Positions 11,672 through 22,078 of a stretch of DNA of 64,000 nt are shown here, piece after piece; position 1 is the stretch's first letter, and every line of letters begins with the position of its first letter. A model generated the notes under the pieces. The model saw nothing but the letters and a program-made list of their open reading frames with translations, did no database searches and was not told the origin of the DNA. Source of the DNA: Lathyrus oleraceus (Eukaryota > Streptophyta > Magnoliopsida > Fabales > Fabaceae); assembly GCF_024323335.1 (NCBI RefSeq), contig NC_066580.1, forward strand, positions 85,421,391-85,485,390, written 5' to 3'. A program made the translations under genes and the position numbers.

Positions 11672-12354
11672 CCTTGCCTAAGAGATTTGCTATGAAGGTC
11701 ACAGCCATAGAGGAGGCGCAGGACATCTGCAACATGAAGGTGGATGAGCTCATTGGTTCTCTCCAAACCTTTGAAATGGGCTTGTGTGAGTATGCTGAGA
11801 AGAAGAACAAAAGTATAGCTTTTGTATCTAATGCTGAAGAGTAATCAGAAGCAGGATATACTGGAGGTGAGGAAAGTATATCAGAAGCCTTAGCCATGCT
11901 TGGGAGACAGTTCAATAAGTTCGTGAAGAAGATTGATCAAAGAGGTAGACCTAATGTCAAGAACAACCCGTCTGACATTAAGAAAAGATCAACTTCTGAT
12001 GAGAATTTCAATCACGGCAAGGGAATCCAGTGTCATGGTTGTGAAGGGTATGGACACGTCAGAGCTGAATGCCCTACTTACCTCAAATTGCAAAATAAGG
12101 GGCTAGCTATCACATGGTCTGAAGGAGATTCTGAAAGTGAATCTCAAGGAGAATCTGCCAAACATGTCACTGCACTAACCAGTGTTTGTGCCTCTGATGA
12201 TGACTCAAGTGCAGATGAACTGACCCTTGATGAACTTGCTGCAGCCTATAAAAGCTGTGTACCACCAGTGCAGAAGTGCGTGCACAAGGAGAAAAGCAGA
12301 AGAAACTCATCAAGGAACTGGAAGATGAGAGACAGAAGCAACTGTCTGTCATAG
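11672..12354 (+). pseudogene. gag: copia gag, middle part with first zinc knuckle
   Basis: This continues Gag after the solo LTR. A stop TAA at 11842-11844 interrupts it; the frame stays open on both sides. A CCHC zinc knuckle, CHGCEGYGHVRAEC, lies near 12031-12072 and is followed by an acidic SEGDSESESQ stretch, as in SIRE-type Gag. Near 12260-12300 the coding signal leaves this frame and moves to the one starting at 12276, so there is an indel there, and this frame ends at 12354 on fortuitous codons. Gag binds and packages element RNA; this copy cannot make the full protein. Confidence 0.75.
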
Positions 12355-15300
12355 AGGGTCTAAATGGTGAGATAGCCCTGCTGACCTCCAAGCTGAATCA
12401 GATGACTAAATCCATCAGAATGATGAATAAGGGAACCGACACCTTGGAAGAGATTCTAAAGGTGGGACAGCAGTCTGGAACCAAATCTGGCCTAGGATTT
12501 GGGAAAAGATCCTCAGCTGAACACAAACGCCCAAAGGCTAAAGTTCAGAAGTTCAAGCGGAAGTCAAAGCCAATCTCTCAACATCGGGGAACTAGGATGA
12601 ATGATCATCAGAAGAGGAAATACCAGGAGTGGAGGTGTCACCACTGTGGTAGGCTTGGTCATATAAAAGCCTTCTGTTACTGGATTCATGGTTTCCCTAA
12701 CCAAGCCTCGCATGTCAGGCCTAAGCATAAACCATATAAGCGCTATGTTCCCATCAAGAAGCAACAATGGTATGCTAGGATAGCACACACTGCTCTAAGG
12801 GCTTCTACCAGAGAACAGTGGTACTTTGACACTGGATGCTCAAGACATATGACTGGTATGGAAAATCTACTGGTGGATATTCAACCTCACACTACCAGCT
12901 ATGTGACCTTTGGTGATGGTGCCAAAGGAAAAATAAAAGGTGTGGGTAAGCTATACTCCTCTGGAGTTCCAAAACTGAATAATGTGTTGTTAGTAAGAGG
13001 ACTAACTGCAAACCTCATCAGAATAAGTCAGTTGTGTGATCAAGGGTTTCATGTTCAGTTTACTAAGGAGCTATGCATTGTGACAAATGGTGACAATCAG
13101 GAAGTTATGAGAGGAACCAGGTCCAAAGATAACTGTTACCTGTGGGAACCTGAAGTCTCTAACTTTTCCACAACATGCTCCTCAGCCAAGGAAGAACAGG
13201 AGGTGAAGCTGTGGCATAGACGTCTTGGACATCTCCACTTACGGGGAATGAAGAAGATCATATCCAAGGAAGCAGTCAGAGGAATTCCAAAGCTTCTGAT
13301 TGATGAAGGAAGAGTCTGTGGAGAATGCCAGGTGGGCAAGCAAACTAAGATGTCACATCCGAAGTTGGGACATCCCACAACCTCCAGAGTTTTGGAACTG
13401 TTGCACATGGACTTAATGGGACCTATGCAGGTTGAAAGTCTTGGTGGGAAGAAATATGCTTACGTGGTGGTTGATGACCATTCCAGATACACGTGGATAA
13501 GCTTCATCAGAGAGAAGTCAGATACATTTGATGTCTTCAAAGACCTGTGCATAAGACTTCAAAGGGAAAAGGACAGTTGTGTGGTCCGGATTAGAAGTGA
13601 TCATGGTACGGAGTTCAAGAATTCCAAGTTTGATTAGTTTTGCTCGTCTGAAGGAATAAGTCATGAGTTCTCCTCCCCTATAACTCCCCAGCAGAATGGA
13701 ATAGTTGAAAGAAAAATAGAACTATTCAAGAATCTGCCAGAGCAATGATTCATGCAAAGAAGCTCCCCATGCACTTTTGGGCTGAAGCAATGAATACCGC
13801 ATGCTATGTTCACAACAGAGTCACCTTGAGAAAAGGAACCTCCTCCACTCTGTATGAAATATGGAAAGGCAGAAAACCCACTGTGAAGTACTTTCATATC
13901 TTTGGAAGTAAATGCTACATTCTCACAGATCGTGAACAGAGAAGGAAGCTAGATCCCAAAAGTGATGAGGGTATATTTCTGGGATACTCCACTAACAGTA
14001 GAGCCTACAGAGTGTTCAACTACAGGACCAATGTCCTGATGGAATCCATAAATGTTATTGTGGATGATAAAGAGGAAGGAACCGATGTCATGGAGGATGT
14101 TGAAACATTCCTTGACAGTTCAACTGACATTCCAGTCAAGTTTGAAGAAGTACAGGAACCTCCTCCTGTATGTGAAGTAGATGCGACCACCAAAGTGCCA
14201 TCTATCAGAATTCAGAAAGACCACCCTAAGGATCTTATCATAGGGGATCCCAATAGTGGTGTGACTACCAGGTCACGGGGAATAAGCTCTAATTCCTGCT
14301 TTGTATCCAAGGTTGAACCAAAGAATGTGAAAGAAGCCCTGACTGACAAATACTGGATCATTGCCATGCAAGAGGAACTTGAGCAGTTCAAAAGGAATGA
14401 AGTATGGGAGCTAGTTCCAAGACTTGAAGGGACCAACATCATTGGTACCAAGTGGATCTACAAAAACAAATCTGATGAGAAAGGAGTAATTACTAGGAAT
14501 AAAGCAAGACTAGTAGCTCAAGGATACACTCAAGTTGAAGGGGTAGATTTTGATGAGACATTTGCTCCTGTGGCTAGGCTTGAGTCCATCAGATTGCTGT
14601 TGGGGGTAGCATGCATCCTGAAGTTTAAGCTATTCCAAATGGATGTGAAGAGTGCATTCTTGAATGGCTACCTGAATGAAGAAGTCTATGTGGAACAACC
14701 TAAAGGGTTCTGTGATCCTAACCAACCTGAGCATGTATACAAGTTGAGGAAAGCCTTGTATGGGTTGAAACAAGAACCTAGAGCATGGTATGAAAGGTTA
14801 ACCGAATTTCTGACCTCAAATGGATACAGAAAAGGTGGAATGGATAAAACCTTGTTTGTGAAGGATGAAGAAGGCAAAATCATGATAGCTCAAATCTATG
14901 TGGATGATATAGTCTTTGGTGGAATGTCAGAACAAATGGTTCAACAATTTGTTCACCAGATGCAGTCTGAGTTTGAAATGAGTCTAGTTGGAGAACTGAC
15001 CTATTTCCTTGGAATGCAAGTAAACCAAATGGAGGACTCTATGTTTCTCTCCCAAAGCAAGTATGCCAAGAACATAGTTAAGAAGTTTGGTATGGATAAT
15101 TCTAGGCACAAGAGGACTCCTGCTCCTACTCATATGAAGTTAACCAAAGATGATGGAGGGCCTAGTGTTGATCAATGCCTGTATAGAAGCATGATAGGCA
15201 GTCTGCTATACCTAACTGCAAATAGACCTGACATTTCTTATGCAGTTGGAGTGTGTGCTAGATACCAAGCAGAGCCTAAAGTGAGCCACTTGAATCAAGT

Positions 15301-15847
15301 CAAAAGGATTCTCAAGTACATCAATGGGACTTGTGACTATGGGATGCTGTACTCTCATGGGTCTGAGGCTGTCCTATCTGGGTACTGTGATGCTGACTGG
15401 GTTGGGAGTGCTGATGACAGAAAAAGCACATCACGAGGATGTTTCTTCTTGGGAGACAATCTCATATCCTGGTTCAGCAAGAAGCAGAATTGTGTATCTC
15501 TGTCCACTGCAGAGGCTGAATACATAGCTGCTGGAAGCAGTTGTTCCCAACTGGTTTGGATGAAACAAATGCTCACTGAGTACAATGTCACTCAAAATGT
15601 CATGACATTGTTATGTGATAATCTCAGTGCCATCAATATCTCCAAGAATCCCATCCAACACAGCAGGACCAAGCATATTAACATTAGGCACCACTTCATC
15701 AAAGATCTGGTGGAAGACAAGGTGATCACTTTGGAACATGTAGCCACGGATCTTCAACTGGCTGACATATTTACAAACGCTCTGGATGCTACTCAGTTTG
15801 AAAACTTAAGGAGCAAACTGGGAATATGTCTCTCTGAGACCTTATAG
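12276..15847 (+). pseudogene. pol: copia gag C-terminus and pol (PR, IN, RT, RH)
   Basis: Order: coiled-coil Gag tail, second zinc knuckle (CHHCGRLGHIKAFC), protease (WYFDTGCSRHMTG), integrase with HHCC region (HRRLGHLH...CGECQ) and catalytic D (HMDLMGP), D (RSDHGTEF) and E (GIVERK), reverse transcriptase with YVDDIVFG, and RNase H with DADW, a STAEAEY glutamate and DN. It would copy the RNA into DNA and insert it. Breaks: stop TAG at 13635-13637, where related elements usually have Q, and loss of one base in the A-run near 13711-13716, right at the integrase glutamate. After that the RT-RH frame from 13745 is open to its natural stop at 15847. Confidence 0.88.
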
Positions 15848-16526
15848 CAACCACTAATGTTTGGGATGTATTGTTTAATATATCTACCTATTAAACAATT
15901 GGTTCTATGCTCTGATTGGTCAACAGATCATAGCTATGCTACTTGCAACAAGTGTGGCTACAAGAGGGTAAGGAGACACCCTATCGTGAGAAGGCCAATG
16001 TACCTGCATGAGTTCAAGGATGCTGTTCATGCAGGAGTGATTCTGGATGTCAGAAACAAAATCATGGCATCTGATATGGTGGTACCTACTGTAAAGCAAA
16101 AGTGGGTGATTACTTGATCAAAGCTGTGAAGCAAGATCAAGTGGATGTTAACTTGGTTGAAACTGTGAAGTAAAACCAAGTCTGGAACTCTGTCATTGTT
16201 CTCTGGCTATTTTTTTGGCTTTGGCAACATTTTTGACAAAAAGGGGGAGTAATAACCAACCACCACCCCTGACAAACAGAGTGGGTCTCTACAACAGACT
16301 CTCATGAAAGATCCGAAGATTCCCTCCCCTGCAGCTGCTGTGTGTTGAAGTTTAGATTTAACTTCTGTATGTGTGTGCTGCTATGTGAAGTTTTTATTTA
16401 ACTTCCATGTGTGTGAGTGTGCTGCCACTCTGAGTGTATTAGCTAGTATTATTTCCTGCTAGGTGTGTGATTCCGCTGCTATGAACTCTGTTATGGGGAT
16501 CAAAGTGTTTTAGCCAAAAATTTGCC
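15848..16526 (+). other. copia 3' noncoding region with unassigned short ORF
   Basis: This lies between the pol stop and the PPT. An 86-codon ORF at 15857-16117 has a C-x2-C pair and a basic patch (KRVRRHPIVRR), but I recognise no family. SIRE/Maximus elements often carry env-like or other extra sequence here, so it may be a remnant. A purine run AAAAAGGGGGAG at 16238-16249 resembles the PPT. Confidence 0.5.
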
Positions 16527-16536
16527 AAAGGGGGAG
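16527..16536 (+). other. copia polypurine tract
   Basis: AAAGGGGGAG followed by TT and the 3' LTR start TGTAGG. It would prime plus-strand DNA synthesis. Confidence 0.8.
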
Positions 16537-16538
16537 TT

Positions 16539-18010
16539 TGTAGGTGTTTAATTGGCTGCATTATATGGTAAAACACTAGCTGGTTACTAATGTCTTGACT
16601 GATGTCATGACATGGTATGTATGTGTGACTACATTGTAGGTTAGAATATCTAACTGTACTCTGATGTCTTGACTGATGTCATGACACACTTGAGTAGTCA
16701 TTGCAGGATTAGCTAACACAGGGTTTATTGAATGTCAAACTGGATGCTGTGACATTCATACCTGTCAGCAGATACTAAGGAATAGAACAGCTGGTGTTTT
16801 GTTAGAACTTAGTATTTATTTCCAGTCTGGTTATCAAGGAAAGACCAGACCTGGCATAAGGCCTACGGACTGAATGTCAAACTGGATGTTATGACATTCA
16901 TTATTGACAGCAACTACTGAACATTAGACAGCGTGGTGTTCTGCTATACTTCAACATGTAACTTAGTTTGTTCTTCAAGAGAATAACAGAACTAACTTAA
17001 GGCCAAATGTGTAAATGTTAAGTTGGACACTTTGACATTTATTAATGTAAGTTGTTACTGTAGTATGGTCATTTTGATCATGTACAGGTCAGCAAAATTG
17101 TACAGTCTGTTTTCTGGAAAAACAGACTCAGCATATGGACCTTGATGTCAAGCTGAATGTCGTGACATTCATTCCTGACAGCATATGCTATATTGTAGGT
17201 TGTTCAGTTTTCTGTTTCAGCTTTTTTTCAGGCTATTCTTCAGGGATTCAACAGCTGAGAGAAAATCCAGGAAATCAACAACCAAGCTACATTTAATGAA
17301 CCTAACAAATAGCCTATTTGTTAGTAACCTAAATGTTGAATTTATGGGAACTCGAGTGACCTTAAATTCAGGAGAATACAGGTGCAAAAGCCCAAGTACT
17401 GCAATATAAAAGGAAGGCGTTCCTTCATTCAGTTTCAGGGATTTTGAGGCGTGAAGATTTTGTGTGTCCATCATACTTCACTGCTGTATTTTTGTGAGTC
17501 TTGTATTAGACGTATCTTGTAAGCCAAGCCATTATCAAGTAGATGATTGTTGTGGCATAGGGTGTTCATTGAGTTGTAAGTGTTGTGTCGCTCAAAGCTT
17601 TTAAGCGTGAGTGCTGTGTATCTTGATTAAAGTTGTGAAGCACAATCAAGAGTTGTTTGAAGTGTGACTTCAACTTGTCTTTAATATTGATTAAAGGTAG
17701 TAATCACTGAGGTGATTGAGGGGGAGTGAGTAGGAACTCTGATCTTAGTGTAAGATTGAAATTGCATTGGGTAGGGATTAAGTGATAAGTTGTAAACGGG
17801 TGAGTTTAGCTTTGAATTGATACTACTAATAGTGGATTTCCTCCCTGGCTTGGTAGCCCCCAGATGTAGGTCATGTTGGACTGAATTGGGTAAACAATTA
17901 CTTGTGTTATTTACTGCACTTACGTTTAAGTTCTGCATAATTCCTATCTGTGCAGAATTGGATGTCATAACAACCCGTGTGACATCTAAAGTCTGATAAC
18001 TAGAATTTCA
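16539..18010 (+). repeat. copia 3' LTR
   Basis: 1472 bp, TG...CA, nearly identical to 4738-6209. The target duplication CACCA follows at 18011-18015, and Ogre A ORF1 continues in frame directly after it. Confidence 0.93.
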
Positions 18011-18015
18011 CACCA

Positions 18016-18215
18016 ACATGACCGTGTTAACCAACTATGCCCTTCAAGACTTTCCTGACAAGTTGAAGGAGGCAGATCTGATCATATGCCCAGATAATAC
18101 CCCTAAAGAGGTCTACCACTTCGTCAAGTTCAGCAAAAGAACAATGGCCGAACTCATCACCGACATTGAGGCTCTCCGCAAGTCTCAAGGGGTCACTTTT
18201 AGGGTGGATATCTAG
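18016..18215 (+). pseudogene. Ogre A ORF1, C-terminal end
   Basis: This is the last ~66 codons of the ORF1 that was cut at 4737. Skipping the copia element and one copy of CACCA restores the same frame, which ends at TAG 18213-18215 after a MAELITDIEALRKSQG segment that continues the helical character. An ATG at 18018 is internal, not a start. There is no counterpart of this tail in ORF1 of Ogre B. Confidence 0.8.
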
Positions 18216-18545
18216 TTGGTTTATTTGCTTCCATTACTTGTATTTTGCAACTTCTATGTATTGTTGTCTATTTTCCCTTCAAAGGATGAATGAAAGTTGC
18301 GATTTTTCTCTATTGTGTTATCCTATTTCATGATTGTGAACGACAATCGTCAAGTAATTTTTTGCAATGAATAAACATGAATAACTAAAAAGAGCTTTGC
18401 TTTAACAAGAAAAATTCATGCATCATATGCATCTTTCGAAACACAAAAACATAAAAAACTCATCCATCCACCCTTTTTTTCCTTCCAGAACCACTCTCCA
18501 AAGCTGACTTTTCGGTACGATACACGAGGACATCGACAAGCTGTC
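18216..18545 (+). other. Ogre A ORF1-gag spacer with candidate 3' splice site
   Basis: Noncoding and AT-rich. A pyrimidine tract (18471-18486) ends in CAG at 18486-18488. After it the gag frame is open up to the Gag ATG (18546) and encodes a KLTFRYDTRG-like stretch that resembles KLTHRYYTRV at the same place in Ogre B (AG at 55437-55436). This suggests an acceptor that creates a gag mRNA lacking ORF1. Confidence 0.45.
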
Positions 18546-21500
18546 ATGGAGCAACTTCAAGAGAACCAAGTTGTCCTTCAGGAAGAAGCATCCCAAATGC
18601 GGTCCCAAATGCGGCAATTGATGGAGACTATTCAAGCAGTCGCAAGAGGTCAGGAGTTTATGGCAAAAATGCAAGAAGAAATGAACCAACGTGTCAGTAC
18701 TACCAATCCTCCTACTCCTCGAACTGTCGAGAATCCGACTCCAGTTCCTCAAGTTGATCCTCCAATCAACATTAATGCACCCGGAGGTGTTCCAAACGAC
18801 AATCCTCGTCCTCATGCTCTTGAGACAGACGACCAACTTGATGCATTCTTCATCCCAAGGGACGCTTCTCAAGATGACGCCTTCGGTTCCGCAACCAACA
18901 AGGTGGAAAGGAAGGTAAAGGCTATCGAGGAAAAGCTCAAGGCAATGGGGAGCACTGACATTTTGGGCCTCGATGCGGAAGAAATGTGCTTAGTACCTGG
19001 GGTCATCATTCCGGCCAAGTTCAAAGTTCCGGACTTTGAAAAATATAAGGGAAATAGCGACCCTAGGACACACATTAGGGCATACTGCCGAAAGATGGCT
19101 GCCTATTCCAGCGATGATCAACTTCTAATGCATTTTTTCCAGGATTCCCTCAGTGGGGCATCTTTGGATTGGTACATGCAACTCGAGGGCAACCATATTC
19201 ACACCTGAAGGGAAATGGCTGAGGCATTCCTCAAGCACTATCAGTACAACACTGATATGGCACCTAATCGCATGCAGTTGCAAAATTTGACTCAGAGGTC
19301 TGAGGAGTCCTTCAAAGAGTATGCCCAGCGGTGGAGGGAATTAGCTGCTAGGGTACAACCCCCATTGCTAGAAAGAGAACTGGTAGACATGTTTATGGGA
19401 AACTTGCAAGGTCCATACCTTGATAGAATGGTAGGGAACACCTCTTCAGGCTTTTCCGACCTGGTCTTAGCCGGTGAAAGGATAGAAAATATGATTAAAA
19501 TGGGAAAGATCCAGAACTCTGCCAGTACTTCTAGTGCATCAAAGAAAACTTTTGTTCCCTATGGTAAAAAACGAGAAGGCGAGACCAATGCTGCCTCCAT
19601 CATTCGAACAAGAAATCCCACTTATCCACAAGTGGCTGCCATAGCTCCCGTCCAACCAAGTCAACAACAACCATTGGCAATTCCTGTTCAAACTCAACAA
19701 CAACAACGGTATCAACAACAACCGCAACATCAGCAACCACAATATCAACACAACAAAGGATGCGAAGGCCCGAGAGAAGATTTGACCCAGTTCCCATGCC
19801 TTATAGCCACATGCTACCATATTTATTAAGAGGATCACTTGTGCAACTAAGGGAATTAGGACCCCCACCAGCGGTTCTTCCTCCCGGTTATGATGCAAAT
19901 GCCCGTTGTGAATTTCATTCTGGCGCGCCTGGGCATTCGATCGAGAATTGTAAAGCATTAAAGTACAAGGTTCAAGATCTTATTGACTCTAAGGCAATCA
20001 CGTTCGCCCCCAAGAGGCCGAATGTGAATAATAACCCGATGCCCCCTCACAACAATGCATCGGTGAATATGATGGAAGCTGACAATGGGAGGAGATTGAT
20101 GTCATGTGTGGACGAGTTAAAAACACCACTCATCGAGATCAAGAATGCTTTGATGAAGAATAATACCTTTCCCATCTGTGGTAATGACTGTGAACATTGT
20201 CTGATTAACCCGCAACAATGTAGAACATTGAAGTCTGTCATACAACAATTAATGAACCAGGGGATCTTGGTGGTAGACTGCCCATCCACAAACGAAGATG
20301 TGTCTACCCTCGAGATACCATACGACGAAGTCCCTCCTCTGCAAATTCCTTATGAGTTCTCTCAGTTAACTCTGTCGACAAATCCTATTACTCCAATCAT
20401 AATAACAGTTCCCACACCATTCCCATATGTTGACACCAAGGCAGTCCCTTGGATGTATGACACCTCAGTCTACATTCATGGTCAGAAGATTCAAGAAGAA
20501 CCGTTGAAGTCTAGCGACCCAATGATCAATATCACAGGCACTAGCGGAGTCACAAGAAGTGGAAGGATATTTGCACCGACACCCACTCCAGTTGGAACTA
20601 TCAATCCTTCAACTTCAGACAAAGGCAAACAAATTGATGGCGCTTAGCAAAGACAAGACCCCGTACCTTCAAGTGAAGTAGACGAGTTCTTACGCATCAT
20701 CAAGAAGAGCGATTATCGAGTAGTTGATCAGCTTAACCAGACACCCTCTAAGATCTCAATGTTGTCTCTATTGATGTGCTCATAGGCCCATAGGGAGGCT
20801 TTGGTAAAGTTTCTGAGGACAGCTCACGTACCGCAAGAGATATCTGTTTGTCAGTTTGAAGGAGTAGTTAACAATATCGCTACTAGCTTAAGCTTAGGTT
20901 TCAGTGATGAAGAGCTTCCCGCCGAGGGGAGGAATCATAACAAGGCTCTCCATATTTCCATTGAGTGTGTGGACACAGTCCTATCAAGAGTTTTGGTAGA
21001 CACTGGGTCTTCCCTCAATGTGATGCCTAAGAGTTCCTTTGCTAAACTAACTATTGAAGGACTCGTAATGAAGCCGAGTGAGCTTATAGTAAGAGCATTT
21101 GATGGGACTAGAAGGACTGTAATCGGTGAGGTGAATTTGCCTATGAAGATTGGTCCCCATATTTTCCTTATCACTTTCTTCGTAATGGATATCTATCCAG
21201 CCTACAGCTGTCTGCTTGGGAGGCCTTGGATCCATTCAGTTGGTGCAGTCACTTCAACACTCCACCAAAAATTGAAATTCTTAGCTGATGATAAGCTAGT
21301 TGTTGTCGAGGGTGAGGAGGACATTATGGTAAGTCACCTCGCATCTTTCCGATACGTTGAAGGAGAAGGGGAGATAAGAGAAGTCTCATTCCAATCATTC
21401 GAAGTTATCAATGTTGAAATGGTTCGCCCAGTAAGGGATGAATCAAAAGATGCCGAATCTCCCATGGCATCTCTTAAAGACGCCCTGACAATTATAAAGG

Positions 21501-21769
21501 ATGGACACCCCCAAGGATGGGGAATATTGCTTGAACTCCCTGCCAACAAGGACCGCACCGGTTTGGGATACAACTCCCAGAATTTGAAGAAGCCCGCGCC
21601 GATCGCTACAAGGGGATCAATGCTCCCGCTGTCCGACAACTTCTCAAGTGCTGGTTACCTGGATGACAACCGTATTTGTGCCGTGGAAGAAGAAGAAAAA
21701 GAAGAAGAAGAAGATGATGGCTTGATCTTCACAAAGACTGATGGAAATGGTGCCACCAAATGGACCTAG
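18546..21769 (+). pseudogene. gag: Ogre A gag-pro, decayed
   Basis: Gag forms the particle and protease processes the polyprotein. The start (MEQLQ) aligns with MEQLE of Ogre B. Order: N-terminal coiled coil, proline-rich linker, capsid core (FEKYKGNSDP...YFRKMA-like, LSGASLDWY, SFKEYAQRWREL), Q-rich tract, zinc-knuckle-like C-x2-H-x5-H-x4-C (CEFHSGAPGHSIENC), and aspartic protease with DTGSS at 20999-21013. Breaks: TGA 19206-19208 (W expected), one-base loss near 19745-19760, TAG 20645-20647, TAG 20783-20785 (E in B), and TAG 21767-21769. Comparison with B suggests that the original exon continued to 21801, where a TAA overlaps a splice donor. Confidence 0.85.
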
Positions 21770-21801
21770 TTTGAAATACCTAAAGTGACCTTGATCGAAA
21801 T

Positions 21802-22078
21802 GTAATTCCCAATGTTGTTTTCCTTCCTTTTTATCAAAAGAACCCATGTCAAGCCCAAGGCATGGGGGAATCATTTGTAGGGCCTCATCAAATTTCCTTA
21901 TTAATCATTAATGAAAAAGGGTTCATGTTCGCAATCAATTTTGAGATTCTTGTCTTTCATTTTTTCATTTCACTTTTTTAAAATGACATTTTTCTTTTAA
22001 AAAAAAAATAATAAAAAAATTCTTTTCAAATCATCCTTTCTTTCATACCGATAAAAGCGTGAACCTTAAATCATGCAG
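21802..22078 (+). other. Ogre A intron between protease and RT
   Basis: Donor AT|GTAATT at 21802 and acceptor ATGCAG| ending at 22078 (277 bp), with a T-rich tract inside. Joining these sites keeps the pol frame. The B intron (51803-52071) uses the same GTAATT and ATGCAG words. An intron at this place is an established property of Ogre elements; the exact sites are my reading. Confidence 0.7.

Larger units (their letters stand above)
4738..18010 (+). mobile_element. Ty1/copia element, SIRE/Maximus type, inserted in Ogre A ORF1
   Basis: The element has two LTRs of exactly 1472 bp with TG...CA ends and is flanked by the 5-bp target duplication CACCA (4733-4737 and 18011-18015). Order: LTR, tRNA-Met-type PBS, gag with two zinc knuckles, protease, integrase, RT, RNase H, PPT, LTR. 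The copia order (integrase before RT), the second zinc knuckle and a noncoding tail after pol point to the SIRE/Maximus lineage. Minus the solo LTR inside its gag, it is about 8.4 kb. By eye I count about 25 differences between the LTRs (about 1.7%), mostly transitions. Several stops and frameshifts make it non-functional. Confidence 0.93.

Noticed and set aside
18423..18872. 149-codon minus-strand ORF over the Ogre A gag start
   Set aside because: It is antisense to the gag coding frame, which has clear homology to Ogre B.
21767..21769. TAG as the natural end of Ogre A gag-pro
   Set aside because: The 14 codons up to the GTAATT donor align with those of Ogre B across this TAG, so it is more likely a later nonsense change.
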